A stretch of DNA of 64,000 nt from Devosia riboflavina (GCF_000743575.1 NZ_JQGC01000006.1:186001-250000), one strand, 5' to 3'. Shown: positions 16,876 through 26,246, counted from the first letter of the stretch. A program made the numbers and translations. Notes: generated by a model from the letters alone, not told the origin.

Positions 16876-18215
16876 GGTCTTACTTCCTCAACGCCAGCCT
16901 GGCGGTCGATACGGTCCATTTCCGCCTTGAACTGACGGGCGATCTGATTGGCATCGGCAACGGTCTTGCCGACATCCAGCGTTTGCACCTTGCGCTCGCG
17001 CATTAACCAGCGGCCGGCAACCATTGTGTCGGTCACGTCGGACGGCATGGCGGCGAAGACAAGCGCGGAATAAGGGTCGTAGATCGGATGGAAGCGCGGG
17101 GCGGCGAGGCTGATGCGGATCAGGTCTGCCTGCTTACCCTTTTCCAGCGAGCCGGTCTTCAAATTAAGGCTCAGCGTCCGCGCGCCTTCAATCGTCGCCA
17201 TGCGGATCACGTCCACGGCCGGCAGCGGCTTGCGCGAGCCGGCGAAGAGTTTTGCGAACATCGAGACCGGCGCAAACTGGCTGAAGAGATCGAGTGTATT
17301 GCCGCTCATAGCGCCATCGCTGCCGATGCCGACGGGCAGTCCCGCATTGCGCATCTTTTCAACCGGGGCAATGCCGCGACCGGCTTTGCCGTTGGAGCGC
17401 GGGTTGGTCACCACGCAGACCTGATGCTCCGACATCATGCGGATATCGGCATCATCGAGCTGCAGGCAGTGCGCGCAGATGAGATTGGGTCTTAGGAGCC
17501 CTGCTTCGGCCGTGACGGCGACCGTGGATTTGCCATGGGTGTCGAGCGCCCATTTTACCTCAAGCGAACTCTCGGCGAGGTGCATCTGCACCGGCACGTC
17601 CGGGTGATCGGCCGACCACAGGGCGATACGCGCCATGGTTTCACGACCGGTGGAATAGGGGGCATGAGGCGCGATGGACGGCATCACCAGCGGATGGCCG
17701 GCGAAGCGATCGACTAGCTCTTCTACTCGCGCAAAACCCTCGTCGAAATTCCTGTGATCCGGTGGATCGAAATCGGCCAGCGTCTGGCCGACAATGGCGC
17801 GTAGACCCGCCTTGTCGCAGACGTCGCCGACTTCGGTTTCGAAGTAGTACATGTCGGCGACGGTGGTGATGCCACCCTGGATCATTTCCAAGGCCGACAG
17901 TGCTGAACCGACGCGCACCATCTCGGCCGAAACGAACTTGCGTTCGAGCGGCAGGATGTAGCGATAGAGCCGATCGTCGACATCTTCGCCCAGGCCGCGA
18001 AACACCGACATGCCCATATGGCAGTGGGCATTGACCATGCCGGGCATGACGATGTCGCCACCACAGTCGACTATCTCCGCACCCGGCACCTCAGGCGGTG
18101 TGCCGGAGCCGAGCGCAGCGATAGTCGTACCCTCGACATGCACCCAACCATTCTCGTGAACCGTCAGGGCGTCGTCCATGGTGACGACGAGGGCATTGGT
18201 GAAGAGAACGCTCAT
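16872..18215 (-). CDS. Amidohydrolase/deaminase of the MtaD/SAH-deaminase/TrzA family
   Basis: 447 residues. Metal-binding HxH is H64/H66 in GMVNAHCHMGMS, followed by APHAPYS, QMHLAESSLEV, ICAHCLQL and the GIGSDGAMSGN metal Asp block. The family deaminates S-adenosylhomocysteine, methylthioadenosine, guanine-like rings or triazines. It overlaps the importer ATPase gene upstream and the nucleoside hydrolase downstream by 4 nt each, so a nucleoside or nucleobase amine is the likely substrate. Full length and all motifs are intact; exact chemistry is open. Confidence 0.85.
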   Translation of the reverse strand: MSVLFTNALVVTMDDALTVHENGWVHVEGTTIAALGSGTPPEVPGAEIVDCGGDIVMPGMVNAHCHMGMSVFRGLGEDVDDRLYRYILPLERKFVSAEMVRVGSALSALEMIQGGITTVADMYYFETEVGDVCDKAGLRAIVGQTLADFDPPDHRNFDEGFARVEELVDRFAGHPLVMPSIAPHAPYSTGRETMARIALWSADHPDVPVQMHLAESSLEVKWALDTHGKSTVAVTAEAGLLRPNLICAHCLQLDDADIRMMSEHQVCVVTNPRSNGKAGRGIAPVEKMRNAGLPVGIGSDGAMSGNTLDLFSQFAPVSMFAKLFAGSRKPLPAVDVIRMATIEGARTLSLNLKTGSLEKGKQADLIRISLAAPRFHPIYDPYSALVFAAMPSDVTDTMVAGRWLMRERKVQTLDVGKTVADANQIARQFKAEMDRIDRQAGVEEVRP

Positions 18216-19273
18216 TCAACCGCCAGGATGGTGCACTGATCCGGCACCGGCACAAGCTTGGCACTCGAGCCGGGTTCCAGCGGCTTGCTGAGCGGACCAT
18301 TGGCCACCAGCGTGCCGGCAGCGGTCTCGCTCTGGTACTGATAGGCGCGACCGAGATAGGTGCGTAGACCGAGCGTCGCCGGAATGCCTTCGGCACCCGG
18401 ATTGTCGGTGACCGCAAGACCATCGGCGCGGCAAGCGAGGACGAAGTTGTCCGGGATCGCACCAAAATGCTCGAGGCTCAGCGTCAGCTTCACGCCACCG
18501 GCGGCTTCCGCCGTGATCTTTGCGCCATCGCGGGCCACGACTTTCATCGGCACGAGGTTTTCGAAGCCAACGAAGCGGGCGACGAAGGCATTGGCCGGGC
18601 GCTGGTAAAGATTTTCCGGCGTATCGAGCTGCATGATTTTGCCCGCGTGCATGATGGCGACGCGATCCGAGATCGAGAAGGCTTCTTCCTGGTCGTGAGT
18701 CACATAGACCGAGGTCGTGCCATTGGCGCGCTGCAATTGGCGGATTTCGACTCGCATGTCGACACGCAGTTTTGCGTCAAGGTTCGACAGCGGCTCATCG
18801 AACATCAGCAGCGGCGGTTCGATGACGAGGGCGCGGGCGAGCGCCACACGCTGCTTCTGGCCACCCGACAGGGCGCCGGGAAGGCGCTCGGCGAGATGGG
18901 CAAGGCCGACGCGTTCGAGCATGGCGCCGACGCGCTTGGTTTTCGCTTCGCCCGAAATGCCGCGCTGCTTGAGGCCGAAGCCCACATTCTCGGCGACGCT
19001 CAGGTGTGGGAAGAGCGCATAGTTCTGGAAGACGAGGCCGATGTCGCGCTGATGTGCGGGCAGTTTGGTGAGGTCTTTGCCACCCAGGGTGATGCTACCG
19101 GAGGTCGGCTGCAGGAAGCCCGCGACGAGGCGCAGGGTCGTGGTCTTGCCGCAGCCGGACGCGCCGAGGAGGGAGACGAGCTCGCCTCCGGCAATGTCCA
19201 GCGACAGATCCTCGAGAACCTTGGTTTGGCCGTAGTGGGCGGTGATGTTGCGAATGGAAAGTGGCTTGGTCAC
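18212..19273 (-). CDS. ABC transporter ATP-binding protein, PotA type
   Basis: 353 residues: ABC domain with Walker A GASGCGKTTTL, signature LSGGQKQRVALARAL, Walker B LLMFDEPLSNLD and H-loop YVTHDQEEAF, then a C-terminal TOBE domain (about 270-350) as in PotA/FbpC/CysA. It energises the two permeases just upstream in the operon. The TOBE domain is where this family often senses substrate. Its stop overlaps the start of the deaminase gene, linking uptake to catabolism. Confidence 0.88.
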   Translation of the reverse strand: MTKPLSIRNITAHYGQTKVLEDLSLDIAGGELVSLLGASGCGKTTTLRLVAGFLQPTSGSITLGGKDLTKLPAHQRDIGLVFQNYALFPHLSVAENVGFGLKQRGISGEAKTKRVGAMLERVGLAHLAERLPGALSGGQKQRVALARALVIEPPLLMFDEPLSNLDAKLRVDMRVEIRQLQRANGTTSVYVTHDQEEAFSISDRVAIMHAGKIMQLDTPENLYQRPANAFVARFVGFENLVPMKVVARDGAKITAEAAGGVKLTLSLEHFGAIPDNFVLACRADGLAVTDNPGAEGIPATLGLRTYLGRAYQYQSETAAGTLVANGPLSKPLEPGSSAKLVPVPDQCTILAVE

Positions 19274-19282
19274 GGCTGACCT

Positions 19283-20071
19283 CTATTTGGCAAGGAAGGT
19301 GAGACCCAGGGTGCGCTCGACAATGGCCATGACGGCCACCGTGAGCACCATGAGCAGCACCGAGACCGAAGCGACGGTGGGATCGAAGAACTGCTCCATA
19401 TGGGCGAGCAGTTGGATGGGAAGCGTTGATATGCCCGGTCCCGTGAGGAAGATCGAGATCGACACGTCATTGACCGAGGTGATGAAGGCCAGGATGAAGG
19501 CCGCGATCACGCCGGAGCGCACATTGGGCAAAAGCACGGTGAAGAAGGTTTTCAGCGGCGGCGAACCGAGGCTGATGGCCGCTTCCTCGATGGAGAAATC
19601 GAAGGAGGCGAGCGAGGCCGAAATCACCCGGATCACATAGGGCAGGATCAGGATCGTGTGCCCGATGATCAGCGACAGAAAGATCGGCGCATTGAACTGG
19701 AAGGCGAGGTTTTTCAACAGCGAAAAGCCCAGCACAAGTTCGGGCACCAGCACCGGCAGCACGAAGAGGGTCGACAGCCAGCCCGGAAGCTGGATGCGAT
19801 AGCGGCTCATGGCGTAGGACGCCGGAATGCCGATCAGCAGTGCCACGAAGGTCGAGATGACAGCGACCTGGAGGCTCGTGAGGATGGTGCGACGGAACGC
19901 GTCGATCTCAAAGATGTTCTGGAACCAGCGCAGGCTCAGACCCTGCGGCGGGAAGGTGAGATAGGTTGTGTCGCTCAGCGCCGCGCCGAGCACGATGATG
20001 AGCGGCCCGACGAGGAAAATGAAGACCAGTGCGGTGAAGCCGATCAGGGCTGGATGGATTTTTGTCGGCAT
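19283..20071 (-). CDS. ABC transporter permease, PotC type
   Basis: 262 residues, about six membrane helices, with the EAA loop region EEAAISLGSPPLKTFFTVLLP near residue 158. The start MPTKIHPALIGF is fixed by a TGATG overlap with the stop of the other permease; an upstream in-frame start would run through that gene and is rejected. It forms the inner-membrane channel with its partner and the PotA-type ATPase, which begins 9 nt downstream. Confidence 0.87.
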   Translation of the reverse strand: MPTKIHPALIGFTALVFIFLVGPLIIVLGAALSDTTYLTFPPQGLSLRWFQNIFEIDAFRRTILTSLQVAVISTFVALLIGIPASYAMSRYRIQLPGWLSTLFVLPVLVPELVLGFSLLKNLAFQFNAPIFLSLIIGHTILILPYVIRVISASLASFDFSIEEAAISLGSPPLKTFFTVLLPNVRSGVIAAFILAFITSVNDVSISIFLTGPGISTLPIQLLAHMEQFFDPTVASVSVLLMVLTVAVMAIVERTLGLTFLAK

Positions 20072-20895
20072 CAGACGGTCATCGGGTTGAGGCGGCGCGC
20101 CGCGGCATTCATCGCCATGACAATGGCAATGGTGATCACCACCATGATGGCGGCAATGGTGGAGGCGCTCACCCAATCGAAGGTGACCATGGCCTGCTGA
20201 TACATCAGCGTGCCCATCATCATCACCTGCTCGCCACCGAGGAGCTGGGGCGTCGCGTAAGAGGTGAAGCTGCCGGTAAAGACCAGCACGGCGCCGACGA
20301 TCAGGCCGGGCACGGCGAGCGGCAGGATGACCTGGGTAAAAGTTGCCCAGGAATTGGCGCCGAGCGAGGCGGAGGCCTGGATGAGATCATCGGGAATGGC
20401 TTCGAGCACACCAACGAGGGTGAGAACCATCAGCGGCACGAAGAGATAGACCATGGCGACGATGACCGAGCCCTGCGTGTAGAGCATCTGCAGCGGTTCG
20501 CCGATGATCCCGAGATTGATCAGGGTCGAATTCAGAATGCCGTTTTTGCCGAGGATAATGAGCCAGGCGAACGAGCGCACGACGACGCCGGTGAGCAGCG
20601 GAAAGACTGCGGCGATGATCAGGATGGATTTGAGCCAGCCCGGCGCGCGCGACACCACATAGGCAGTGATGAAGCCGATCACCAGCGCGATGACCGTAAC
20701 GATCAGCGAGACATTGATGGTGCGGAGAAGCACGGTGCGGCGGAAGCCGCTGCCGAAGAAGGCCTGATAGGTGGCAAATGGTCCGCCCGGCGTTCCGAAC
20801 GTCGTGTAGATCGTGGCTGCAACGGGAGCAACGAGCCCCAGCAGCACCAGCAGGGTTGCCGGCGAAGCCAGCGTCCAGCCTGCAAAGCGTTTCAT
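20071..20895 (-). CDS. ABC transporter permease, PotB type
   Basis: 274 residues with six likely membrane segments and the EAA loop around LIQASASLGANSWATFTQVILP. It is the first of two permeases of a spermidine/putrescine-type (POPT) importer and overlaps the second by one base. A 155-nt gap holding repeat E separates it from the binding-protein gene upstream. Family is sure; polyamine as substrate is doubtful, because the operon continues with a deaminase and a nucleoside hydrolase. Confidence 0.86.
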   Translation of the reverse strand: MKRFAGWTLASPATLLVLLGLVAPVAATIYTTFGTPGGPFATYQAFFGSGFRRTVLLRTINVSLIVTVIALVIGFITAYVVSRAPGWLKSILIIAAVFPLLTGVVVRSFAWLIILGKNGILNSTLINLGIIGEPLQMLYTQGSVIVAMVYLFVPLMVLTLVGVLEAIPDDLIQASASLGANSWATFTQVILPLAVPGLIVGAVLVFTGSFTSYATPQLLGGEQVMMMGTLMYQQAMVTFDWVSASTIAAIMVVITIAIVMAMNAAARRLNPMTV

Positions 20896-20935
20896 CGCCT
20901 ATGGCCTTTTTCTTTGGTAGCCCCTCAACCACCGC

Positions 20936-21004
20936 GTTGTTCCCGTGGAAGCGGGAATCTCTCATTCAGTGCAATACGGGATTCCCGGGGTGGCGGGAAT
21001 GACC
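20936..21004. repeat. Palindromic intergenic repeat, family E
   Basis: About 69 bp with inverted ends gttgttcccgtggaagcggg and a right part reading gattcccggggtggcgggaa. It is a GTCATTCCCG-type element common between bacterial genes, here between the binding-protein and permease genes of the PotABCD-like operon, where it could set relative mRNA levels (inference). One copy in the window. Confidence 0.6.
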
Positions 21005-21050
21005 CCAAAGCAGAGGTGGGGAAAACTCGCGTTTCCCCCACCCGAAAATC

Positions 21051-22088
21051 TTACATGCCGAAGATTTCGTTCCAGCGGTCAACCCAGCCGCCCTTGGCGG
21101 CATTGAGCTTGGCCGAGTCGATGCTCTGGAGGCCGGCGATCACGTCTGCACCATAGGTCCAGAGCGCAGCCTGTTCCGGAGTCAGGGTGACGGCGGTATT
21201 GACCGGAGCGTCAACGCCCTGCTCGGCAAGCTGCTGCTGGATTTCCGGGGACAGGACGAAGTTGATGAACTCATAGGCCAGTTCCGGCTCGGCGGCGCCC
21301 TTCGGAATATTGATCGTGTTCAGCGTCGCGATCGAACCTTCCGAAAGGTCGGCCCAGACGACGGTGGGGACGGCGGCCTGGATCTGCGCGAGGGTAAAAT
21401 CCTGCGCGATGGCAGCGGTGACTTCGCCGGTCGAGAAGAGGTTAATCATCTCCGAGCCGGTATTGTAGTTTTTCACGACATTCGGCTTGAGCGCTTCGAC
21501 GCCGGCAAAGGCGCCATCGGCGTCTGCGAAGGCGTCAACGCCCTGATGCTCGCCAGCCTTGACCACAACCATCGGGCCAGCCGTTGTGGTGATACCCGGC
21601 AGCGACAGGGAAGAGGCGAGGTCTTCGCGCCACAGGTCGTTCCACGAGGTGATCGGGGTCGTCACCTTGGCGCTGTCATAAACGACGCCGACGCGGCCGA
21701 TGGAGTAGGCCGGGCCATAACCGCCCTGCGGATCCTTGGCGATGTCGTAGAGACCTTCGATGTTCGGCAGCTTGGAGCGGTCGAGTTCCTGGAAGAGGCC
21801 CAGTTCGATGCCCTGCTGGCTGAAAGCGTCGGTGAAGTAGGCCACGTCGACGCCGCCACCATTGCGGATCTGCAGCTTGTTCAGGCGCTCGCCATTGTTG
21901 CCAGTTTCAAACTGGATTTCGCAGCCGCACTTTTCGCGGAAGGGGGCCAGGATGATGGATTCGAGCTTTTCGCCGTTAAAACCCCACCAGGAAATGGTGA
22001 GCGTCTTGGTCTGGGCGAAAGCGGGCGTGGCAAAAGCCGCGGTGGCGGCGAGGCCAAGCGCGAGAGTGGTTGCGACGATACGTGACAT
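21051..22088 (-). CDS. ABC substrate-binding protein, PotD/spermidine-putrescine type
   Basis: 345 residues with a Sec signal (MSRIVATTLALGLAATAAFATPAFAQ). The mature protein has the fold pattern of family 1/PotD-like receptors: SWWGFNGEKLESIILAPF, DVAYFTDAF and the late AYEFINFVLSPEIQQQL typical of POPT binding proteins. It is periplasmic. It heads the operon with two permeases, PotA-type ATPase, deaminase and nucleoside hydrolase. The ligand pocket cannot be read; a nucleoside or modified base is inferred from the enzymes it travels with. Confidence 0.84.
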   Translation of the reverse strand: MSRIVATTLALGLAATAAFATPAFAQTKTLTISWWGFNGEKLESIILAPFREKCGCEIQFETGNNGERLNKLQIRNGGGVDVAYFTDAFSQQGIELGLFQELDRSKLPNIEGLYDIAKDPQGGYGPAYSIGRVGVVYDSAKVTTPITSWNDLWREDLASSLSLPGITTTAGPMVVVKAGEHQGVDAFADADGAFAGVEALKPNVVKNYNTGSEMINLFSTGEVTAAIAQDFTLAQIQAAVPTVVWADLSEGSIATLNTINIPKGAAEPELAYEFINFVLSPEIQQQLAEQGVDAPVNTAVTLTPEQAALWTYGADVIAGLQSIDSAKLNAAKGGWVDRWNEIFGM

Positions 22089-22226
22089 GTCTTGTTCCCT
22101 GTTCCAGCAGGCTTGGGACCGCTGGCGTTAAGTGTGCTCCCTCGGAATTTCAGCCTATTTTTGCGCCCGAGTTAACACAAGACTAATTTCTGGGCTTTCC
22201 GTCGCAATCCGCATGAAATCGCAGAA

Positions 22227-22694
22227 CTATTCGGCGTCGTCCTTCACGGCCTCCATCGAAACATGCGTACTCGTATGGGCGACATGGGGCAGGGCGGAGA
22301 TTTTCTCGCCCAGCACTTCGCGATAGGCGGCGATGTCCTTGGTGCGCACTTTCAGGAGATAGTCGAAACTCGAGGCGATCATATGCGCCTGTTCTACCTC
22401 GGGCAGGGCGCGGACGGCCTTGTTGAAGGCTGTCAGCGCGGCCTTTCGAGTGTCCGAAAGCTTCACTTCCACGAAGGCAACATGGGGCAGGCCCAGGCGC
22501 TCGGGATCGATGACGGCGCGATAGCCGAGAATATAGCCTTCGGCCTCCAAACGCTTGATCCGCGCCTGGCACGGGGTCTTGGAAAGATTGACCCTGCGGC
22601 TCAGTTCGGCGACGCTCAAACGTCCATCGCGCGCCAGCTCGTCCAGAATCTTCCTGTCTATCTGGTCTAAAGTTTCGAGAATGACTGTTTTCAT
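22227..22694 (-). CDS. putR: Lrp/AsnC-family regulator, probably PutR activator of putA
   Basis: 155 residues: N-terminal winged HTH (LDQIDRKILDELARDGRLSV, then LSRRVNLSKTPCQARIKRLE) and C-terminal RAM ligand domain. The start MKTVILETLDQ is preferred because the HTH begins there; the frame stays open far upstream, but that part overlaps putA and has no family likeness. It is divergent from putA with 120 bp between starts. In other alphaproteobacteria (Rhodobacter, Agrobacterium) the Lrp-type PutR beside putA activates it in response to proline. Same role inferred here, supported by PutA lacking its own DNA-binding domain. Confidence 0.85.
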   Translation of the reverse strand: MKTVILETLDQIDRKILDELARDGRLSVAELSRRVNLSKTPCQARIKRLEAEGYILGYRAVIDPERLGLPHVAFVEVKLSDTRKAALTAFNKAVRALPEVEQAHMIASSFDYLLKVRTKDIAAYREVLGEKISALPHVAHTSTHVSMEAVKDDAE

Positions 22695-22814
22695 GGTCTC
22701 TTCGCCTGCCTGAAGGGGCAAAATTACCACTGTCGTCGCGAGACGGCCATACAAATAGGCGAAACGACTTCCCGGCTTCTGGCATTTTAAGGCAACGCTT
22801 TTGAGTGCTCTTCC

Positions 22815-25800
22815 ATGACCGACACGACCGCCTTTCGCGACACCATGCGCGCCCGCATTTATGCGGATGAAAACATCCTCGTCCCGCAGTTGATTGAGGC
22901 CACCGGCCTTGACGCGGCGCAGCGCCAAACCATTTCCGGCCATGCCGAGAAGCTGGTGACATCAGTACGCACCGGCAACAAGCTGGGGCTGATGGAAAGC
23001 TTCCTCGCCGAATATGGTCTGGCGACCGACGAAGGCGTGGCGCTGATGTCGCTCGCCGAAGCGCTGCTGCGCGTGCCTGATGCCGAGACCGTGGATGCGC
23101 TGATCCACGACAAGGTCGGCGGCTCCGACTGGGCCAGCCATTTCGGCTCCTCGTCCAACACGCTGGTCAACTTCTCGTCCTGGGCGCTGAATCTGACTGC
23201 CGACGTGCTCGGTGATCCCGAAGTCGGCCCCAAGAACGCGCTGCACCGCGCCATCGCCCGTCTCGGCGAACCTGTCATCCGTACCGCTGTCGGTCAGGCC
23301 ATGCGCCTCCTCGGCAGCCAGTTCGTCTTTGGCCGCACCATCGACGAAGCCGTCGCCAATGCGAAGAAGCCGGAGTCTCTGGGCTATCGCTATTCCTACG
23401 ACATGCTGGGCGAAGCCGCCCGCACGGCAGAAGACGCCGAGCGCTATTTCAAGGCCTATTCCGACGCCATCGCAACGCTGGCGCCGCACTGCACCTCGTC
23501 GGCTGTGCGCGACAATCCCGGCATTTCAGTAAAGCTTTCGGCGCTGCATCCACGCTACGAGTTCGCGCAGCGCGAGCGCGTTCTTACGGAACTCGTTGAT
23601 GCGACTCGGAAACTGGCCCTCGCCGCCCGTGAAGCCAATATGGGCTTCAACATCGACGCCGAAGAAGCCGACCGTCTCGATCTCTCGATGGAAATCATCG
23701 AGGCAGTGCTGGCAACTCCCGAACTCGCCGGTTGGGAAGGCTTTGGCGTCGTCGTGCAGGCCTATGGCAAGCGCGTGTTGCCGCTGATCGACTGGCTCGA
23801 AGCGACTGCCGAAAAGTACAATCGCAAGATCATGGTTCGCCTCGTGAAGGGCGCCTATTGGGACGCCGAAATCAAGCGCGCCCAGGTGCTCGGCCTACCG
23901 GGTTTCCCGGTCTATACCCGCAAGGCGATCACCGACGTCAGCTATATTGCGGCGGCGCGAAAACTCTTCTCCAAGAAGCGCGTCTATCCCCAGTTCGCCT
24001 CGCACAATGCCCACACGGCCGCTGCCGTTCTGCATCTGGCGGCCGAAGCAGGACGCCTTAACGACACCTATGAATTCCAGCGCCTCCACGGCATGGGCGA
24101 GCGCCTGCACGAAGTGCTGCGCACCAACCATGGCACCCGCACGCGCATCTACGCGCCAGTCGGCCCGCACAAGGACCTGCTGGCTTATCTCGTGCGACGC
24201 CTCCTCGAAAACGGCGCCAACGGTTCCTTCGTCTACCAGATCGCTGACGAAGATATTCCGGCCGCCAAGGTCGCCGAAGACCCGATCGCCAAGCTGCTGG
24301 CGCTCGATGGCTTTGCCAACCCCAACATCCCGTTGCCTGACGCGGTTTTCGGTGCGCGACGCAATTCGGCTGGCCTCGACCTGACCGACCCGGTGGCCTT
24401 CGGTGCCGTGAACGCTGCCCGCGAAACCTTCTGCAAGACCCAGTGGCTGGCAACGCCGCTGCCGGTCGCCGAGGCTTCGAGCGAAACCACCCCGGTCATC
24501 AACCCTGCCGACCCCACCGACATTGTCGGCCATGTCGTTTCGGCCTCGGCAGCAGGCGTCACTGCGGCGATCTCCGCCGCTGTAGCCAGCAAATGGCCGC
24601 AGACCGCCGTCGGCACCCGCGCCGAAGTCCTGCGCAAGACGGCCGATCTCTACGAAGCCAACCGCGCCGAGCTTTTTGCGCTGCTGGCCCGCGAAGCTGG
24701 CAAGTCCTGGGCAGACGCCGTGGCCGAAGTCCGCGAAGCCGTCGACTTCCTGCGCTACTACGCAGCCGAAGCGGAAACCAAGCCCCTGGCCGCTGCGCGC
24801 GGTCCCTTCGTCGCTATCTCGCCGTGGAATTTCCCGCTCGCCATCTTCTCCGGCCAGATCGCGGCGGCGCTCGTCGCCGGTAATCCGGTAGTAGCAAAGC
24901 CGGCGCCGCAGACCCCGCTCATCGCCTTCCGGGCCGTACAGTTGATGCATGAAGCCGGCATCCCGACCGACGCCATCCAGCTCATGCCAGGCGGCCCCGA
25001 TGTCGGCACCGCGCTGACCTCGGATGCGCGTATCGCCGGCGTTGCCTTCACCGGCTCGCTACCGACCGCCCATCGTATCGACCGCGCCATGGCCGAACAT
25101 GTCGACGCCAAGGCGCCGCTGATCGCCGAAACCGGCGGCCTCAACGCCATGATCGTCGACTCGACCGCGCTGCCGGAACAGGCCGTGCGCGACATCATCG
25201 CCTCGGCTTTCCAGTCGGCCGGCCAGCGCTGCTCGGCGCTCCGCGTTCTCTACGTGCAGGAAGATGCCGCCGAGCGGACCGTCGAAATGCTCAAGGGCGC
25301 GATGGACGAACTGACCCTCGGCAATCCCTGGGATCTCGCCACCGACATCGGTCCGATCATCGACGAGCCTGCGCGCAAGAAAATCCAGTCCTATGTGGAT
25401 GTTAACAAGGCAAAGGTGATTCACGCCATGAAGGCGCCGACATCTGGCACCTTCGTTGCGCCGACCGTGGTAAAGGTCGGTGGCATCGGCGAAATTCCGG
25501 AAGAAATCTTCGGGCCGGTGCTGCACGTCGCGACCTTCAAGGCCGACGAGCTCGACAGCGTCATCGACGCCATCAATGCTTCCGGCTATGGCCTCACCTT
25601 CGGCATGCACACCCGCATTTCGAGCCGCGTGAAGAAAGTCTCGGCCGCAGTCCACGCCGGCAATATCTACGTCAACCGAAACCAGATCGGCGCCGTCGTC
25701 GGCTCCCAGCCTTTTGGTGGCGAAGGCCTCTCCGGCACTGGCCCCAAGGCCGGCGGCCCTCACTATGTCGCACGCTTCACGTCAGGCCATTCCGGCCTGC

Positions 25801-26186
25801 AGGCTGCCGCCGAGACGCTGCCGGGCCCGACGGGCGAAAGCAATGTGTTGCACGTTTCTCCGCGCGGCACCCTGCTGTGCCTCGGCCCGACCGAAGCCGA
25901 TATCTCGGCCCAGAAGGTCATGGCCGGCCAGGCCGGCTGCGTGCCGCTGGTCGCCTCGCTCGACAAGGACACGCTTGGCGTCGCGACGACCTTCGACGCC
26001 GTCGCCTGGTTCGGCGACGACGCGACGCTGTCGATCATCCGCAAAACCCTCGCCGGTCGCGATGGCCCGATCTTGCCGATTCTCACCAGCACCGAAGACG
26101 TCGCCCGCCTGCAGCATGAACGTCATGTCTGCATCGACACCACGGCTGCCGGCGGTAACGCCACCCTGATCGCTACGGCGAGCTAA
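22815..26186 (+). CDS. putA: Bifunctional proline dehydrogenase / L-glutamate gamma-semialdehyde dehydrogenase
   Basis: 1123 residues. The PRODH barrel covers about 150-460 with GFNIDAEEADRLDLSMEI, VRLVKGAYWDAEIKRAQ and the FAD/proline block YEFQRLHGMGERL. The aldehyde dehydrogenase part (about 530-990) has SPWNFPLAIF, catalytic Glu772 (AETGG), catalytic Cys806 (GQRCSA) and EEIFGPVLHV. A C-terminal extension of about 120 residues follows. It oxidises proline to glutamate using FAD and NAD. The N-terminus lacks a ribbon-helix-helix domain, so it cannot repress itself and is presumably controlled by the adjacent PutR. A strong hairpin follows the stop. Confidence 0.95.
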   Translation: MTDTTAFRDTMRARIYADENILVPQLIEATGLDAAQRQTISGHAEKLVTSVRTGNKLGLMESFLAEYGLATDEGVALMSLAEALLRVPDAETVDALIHDKVGGSDWASHFGSSSNTLVNFSSWALNLTADVLGDPEVGPKNALHRAIARLGEPVIRTAVGQAMRLLGSQFVFGRTIDEAVANAKKPESLGYRYSYDMLGEAARTAEDAERYFKAYSDAIATLAPHCTSSAVRDNPGISVKLSALHPRYEFAQRERVLTELVDATRKLALAAREANMGFNIDAEEADRLDLSMEIIEAVLATPELAGWEGFGVVVQAYGKRVLPLIDWLEATAEKYNRKIMVRLVKGAYWDAEIKRAQVLGLPGFPVYTRKAITDVSYIAAARKLFSKKRVYPQFASHNAHTAAAVLHLAAEAGRLNDTYEFQRLHGMGERLHEVLRTNHGTRTRIYAPVGPHKDLLAYLVRRLLENGANGSFVYQIADEDIPAAKVAEDPIAKLLALDGFANPNIPLPDAVFGARRNSAGLDLTDPVAFGAVNAARETFCKTQWLATPLPVAEASSETTPVINPADPTDIVGHVVSASAAGVTAAISAAVASKWPQTAVGTRAEVLRKTADLYEANRAELFALLAREAGKSWADAVAEVREAVDFLRYYAAEAETKPLAAARGPFVAISPWNFPLAIFSGQIAAALVAGNPVVAKPAPQTPLIAFRAVQLMHEAGIPTDAIQLMPGGPDVGTALTSDARIAGVAFTGSLPTAHRIDRAMAEHVDAKAPLIAETGGLNAMIVDSTALPEQAVRDIIASAFQSAGQRCSALRVLYVQEDAAERTVEMLKGAMDELTLGNPWDLATDIGPIIDEPARKKIQSYVDVNKAKVIHAMKAPTSGTFVAPTVVKVGGIGEIPEEIFGPVLHVATFKADELDSVIDAINASGYGLTFGMHTRISSRVKKVSAAVHAGNIYVNRNQIGAVVGSQPFGGEGLSGTGPKAGGPHYVARFTSGHSGLQAAAETLPGPTGESNVLHVSPRGTLLCLGPTEADISAQKVMAGQAGCVPLVASLDKDTLGVATTFDAVAWFGDDATLSIIRKTLAGRDGPILPILTSTEDVARLQHERHVCIDTTAAGGNATLIATAS

Positions 26187-26193
26187 AAGAAAA

Positions 26194-26217
26194 GGCCCGC
26201 AGCATCAGCTGCGGGCC
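26194..26217. terminator. Hairpin terminator after putA, shared with convergent GAF gene
   Basis: GGCCCGCAGC and GCTGCGGGCC form a perfect 10-bp stem with an ATCA loop, 7 nt after the putA stop. An A-rich run on the left side gives a U-rich tail for transcripts arriving from the GAF gene on minus, and tcaatctctatgtt follows on plus. It probably works in both directions. Confidence 0.8.
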
Positions 26218-26246
26218 TCAATCTCTATGTTATTCTCGGTGGAAAA

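Noticed and set aside
20072..20176. Upstream extension of the PotC-type permease
   Set aside because: His- and Arg-rich translation of the neighbouring gene in another frame; the TGATG overlap at 20071 is a better start.
22695..22943. Longer N-terminus for the Lrp-type regulator
   Set aside because: It would overlap the 5' end of putA on the other strand and lacks family similarity; the HTH begins right after the chosen start.
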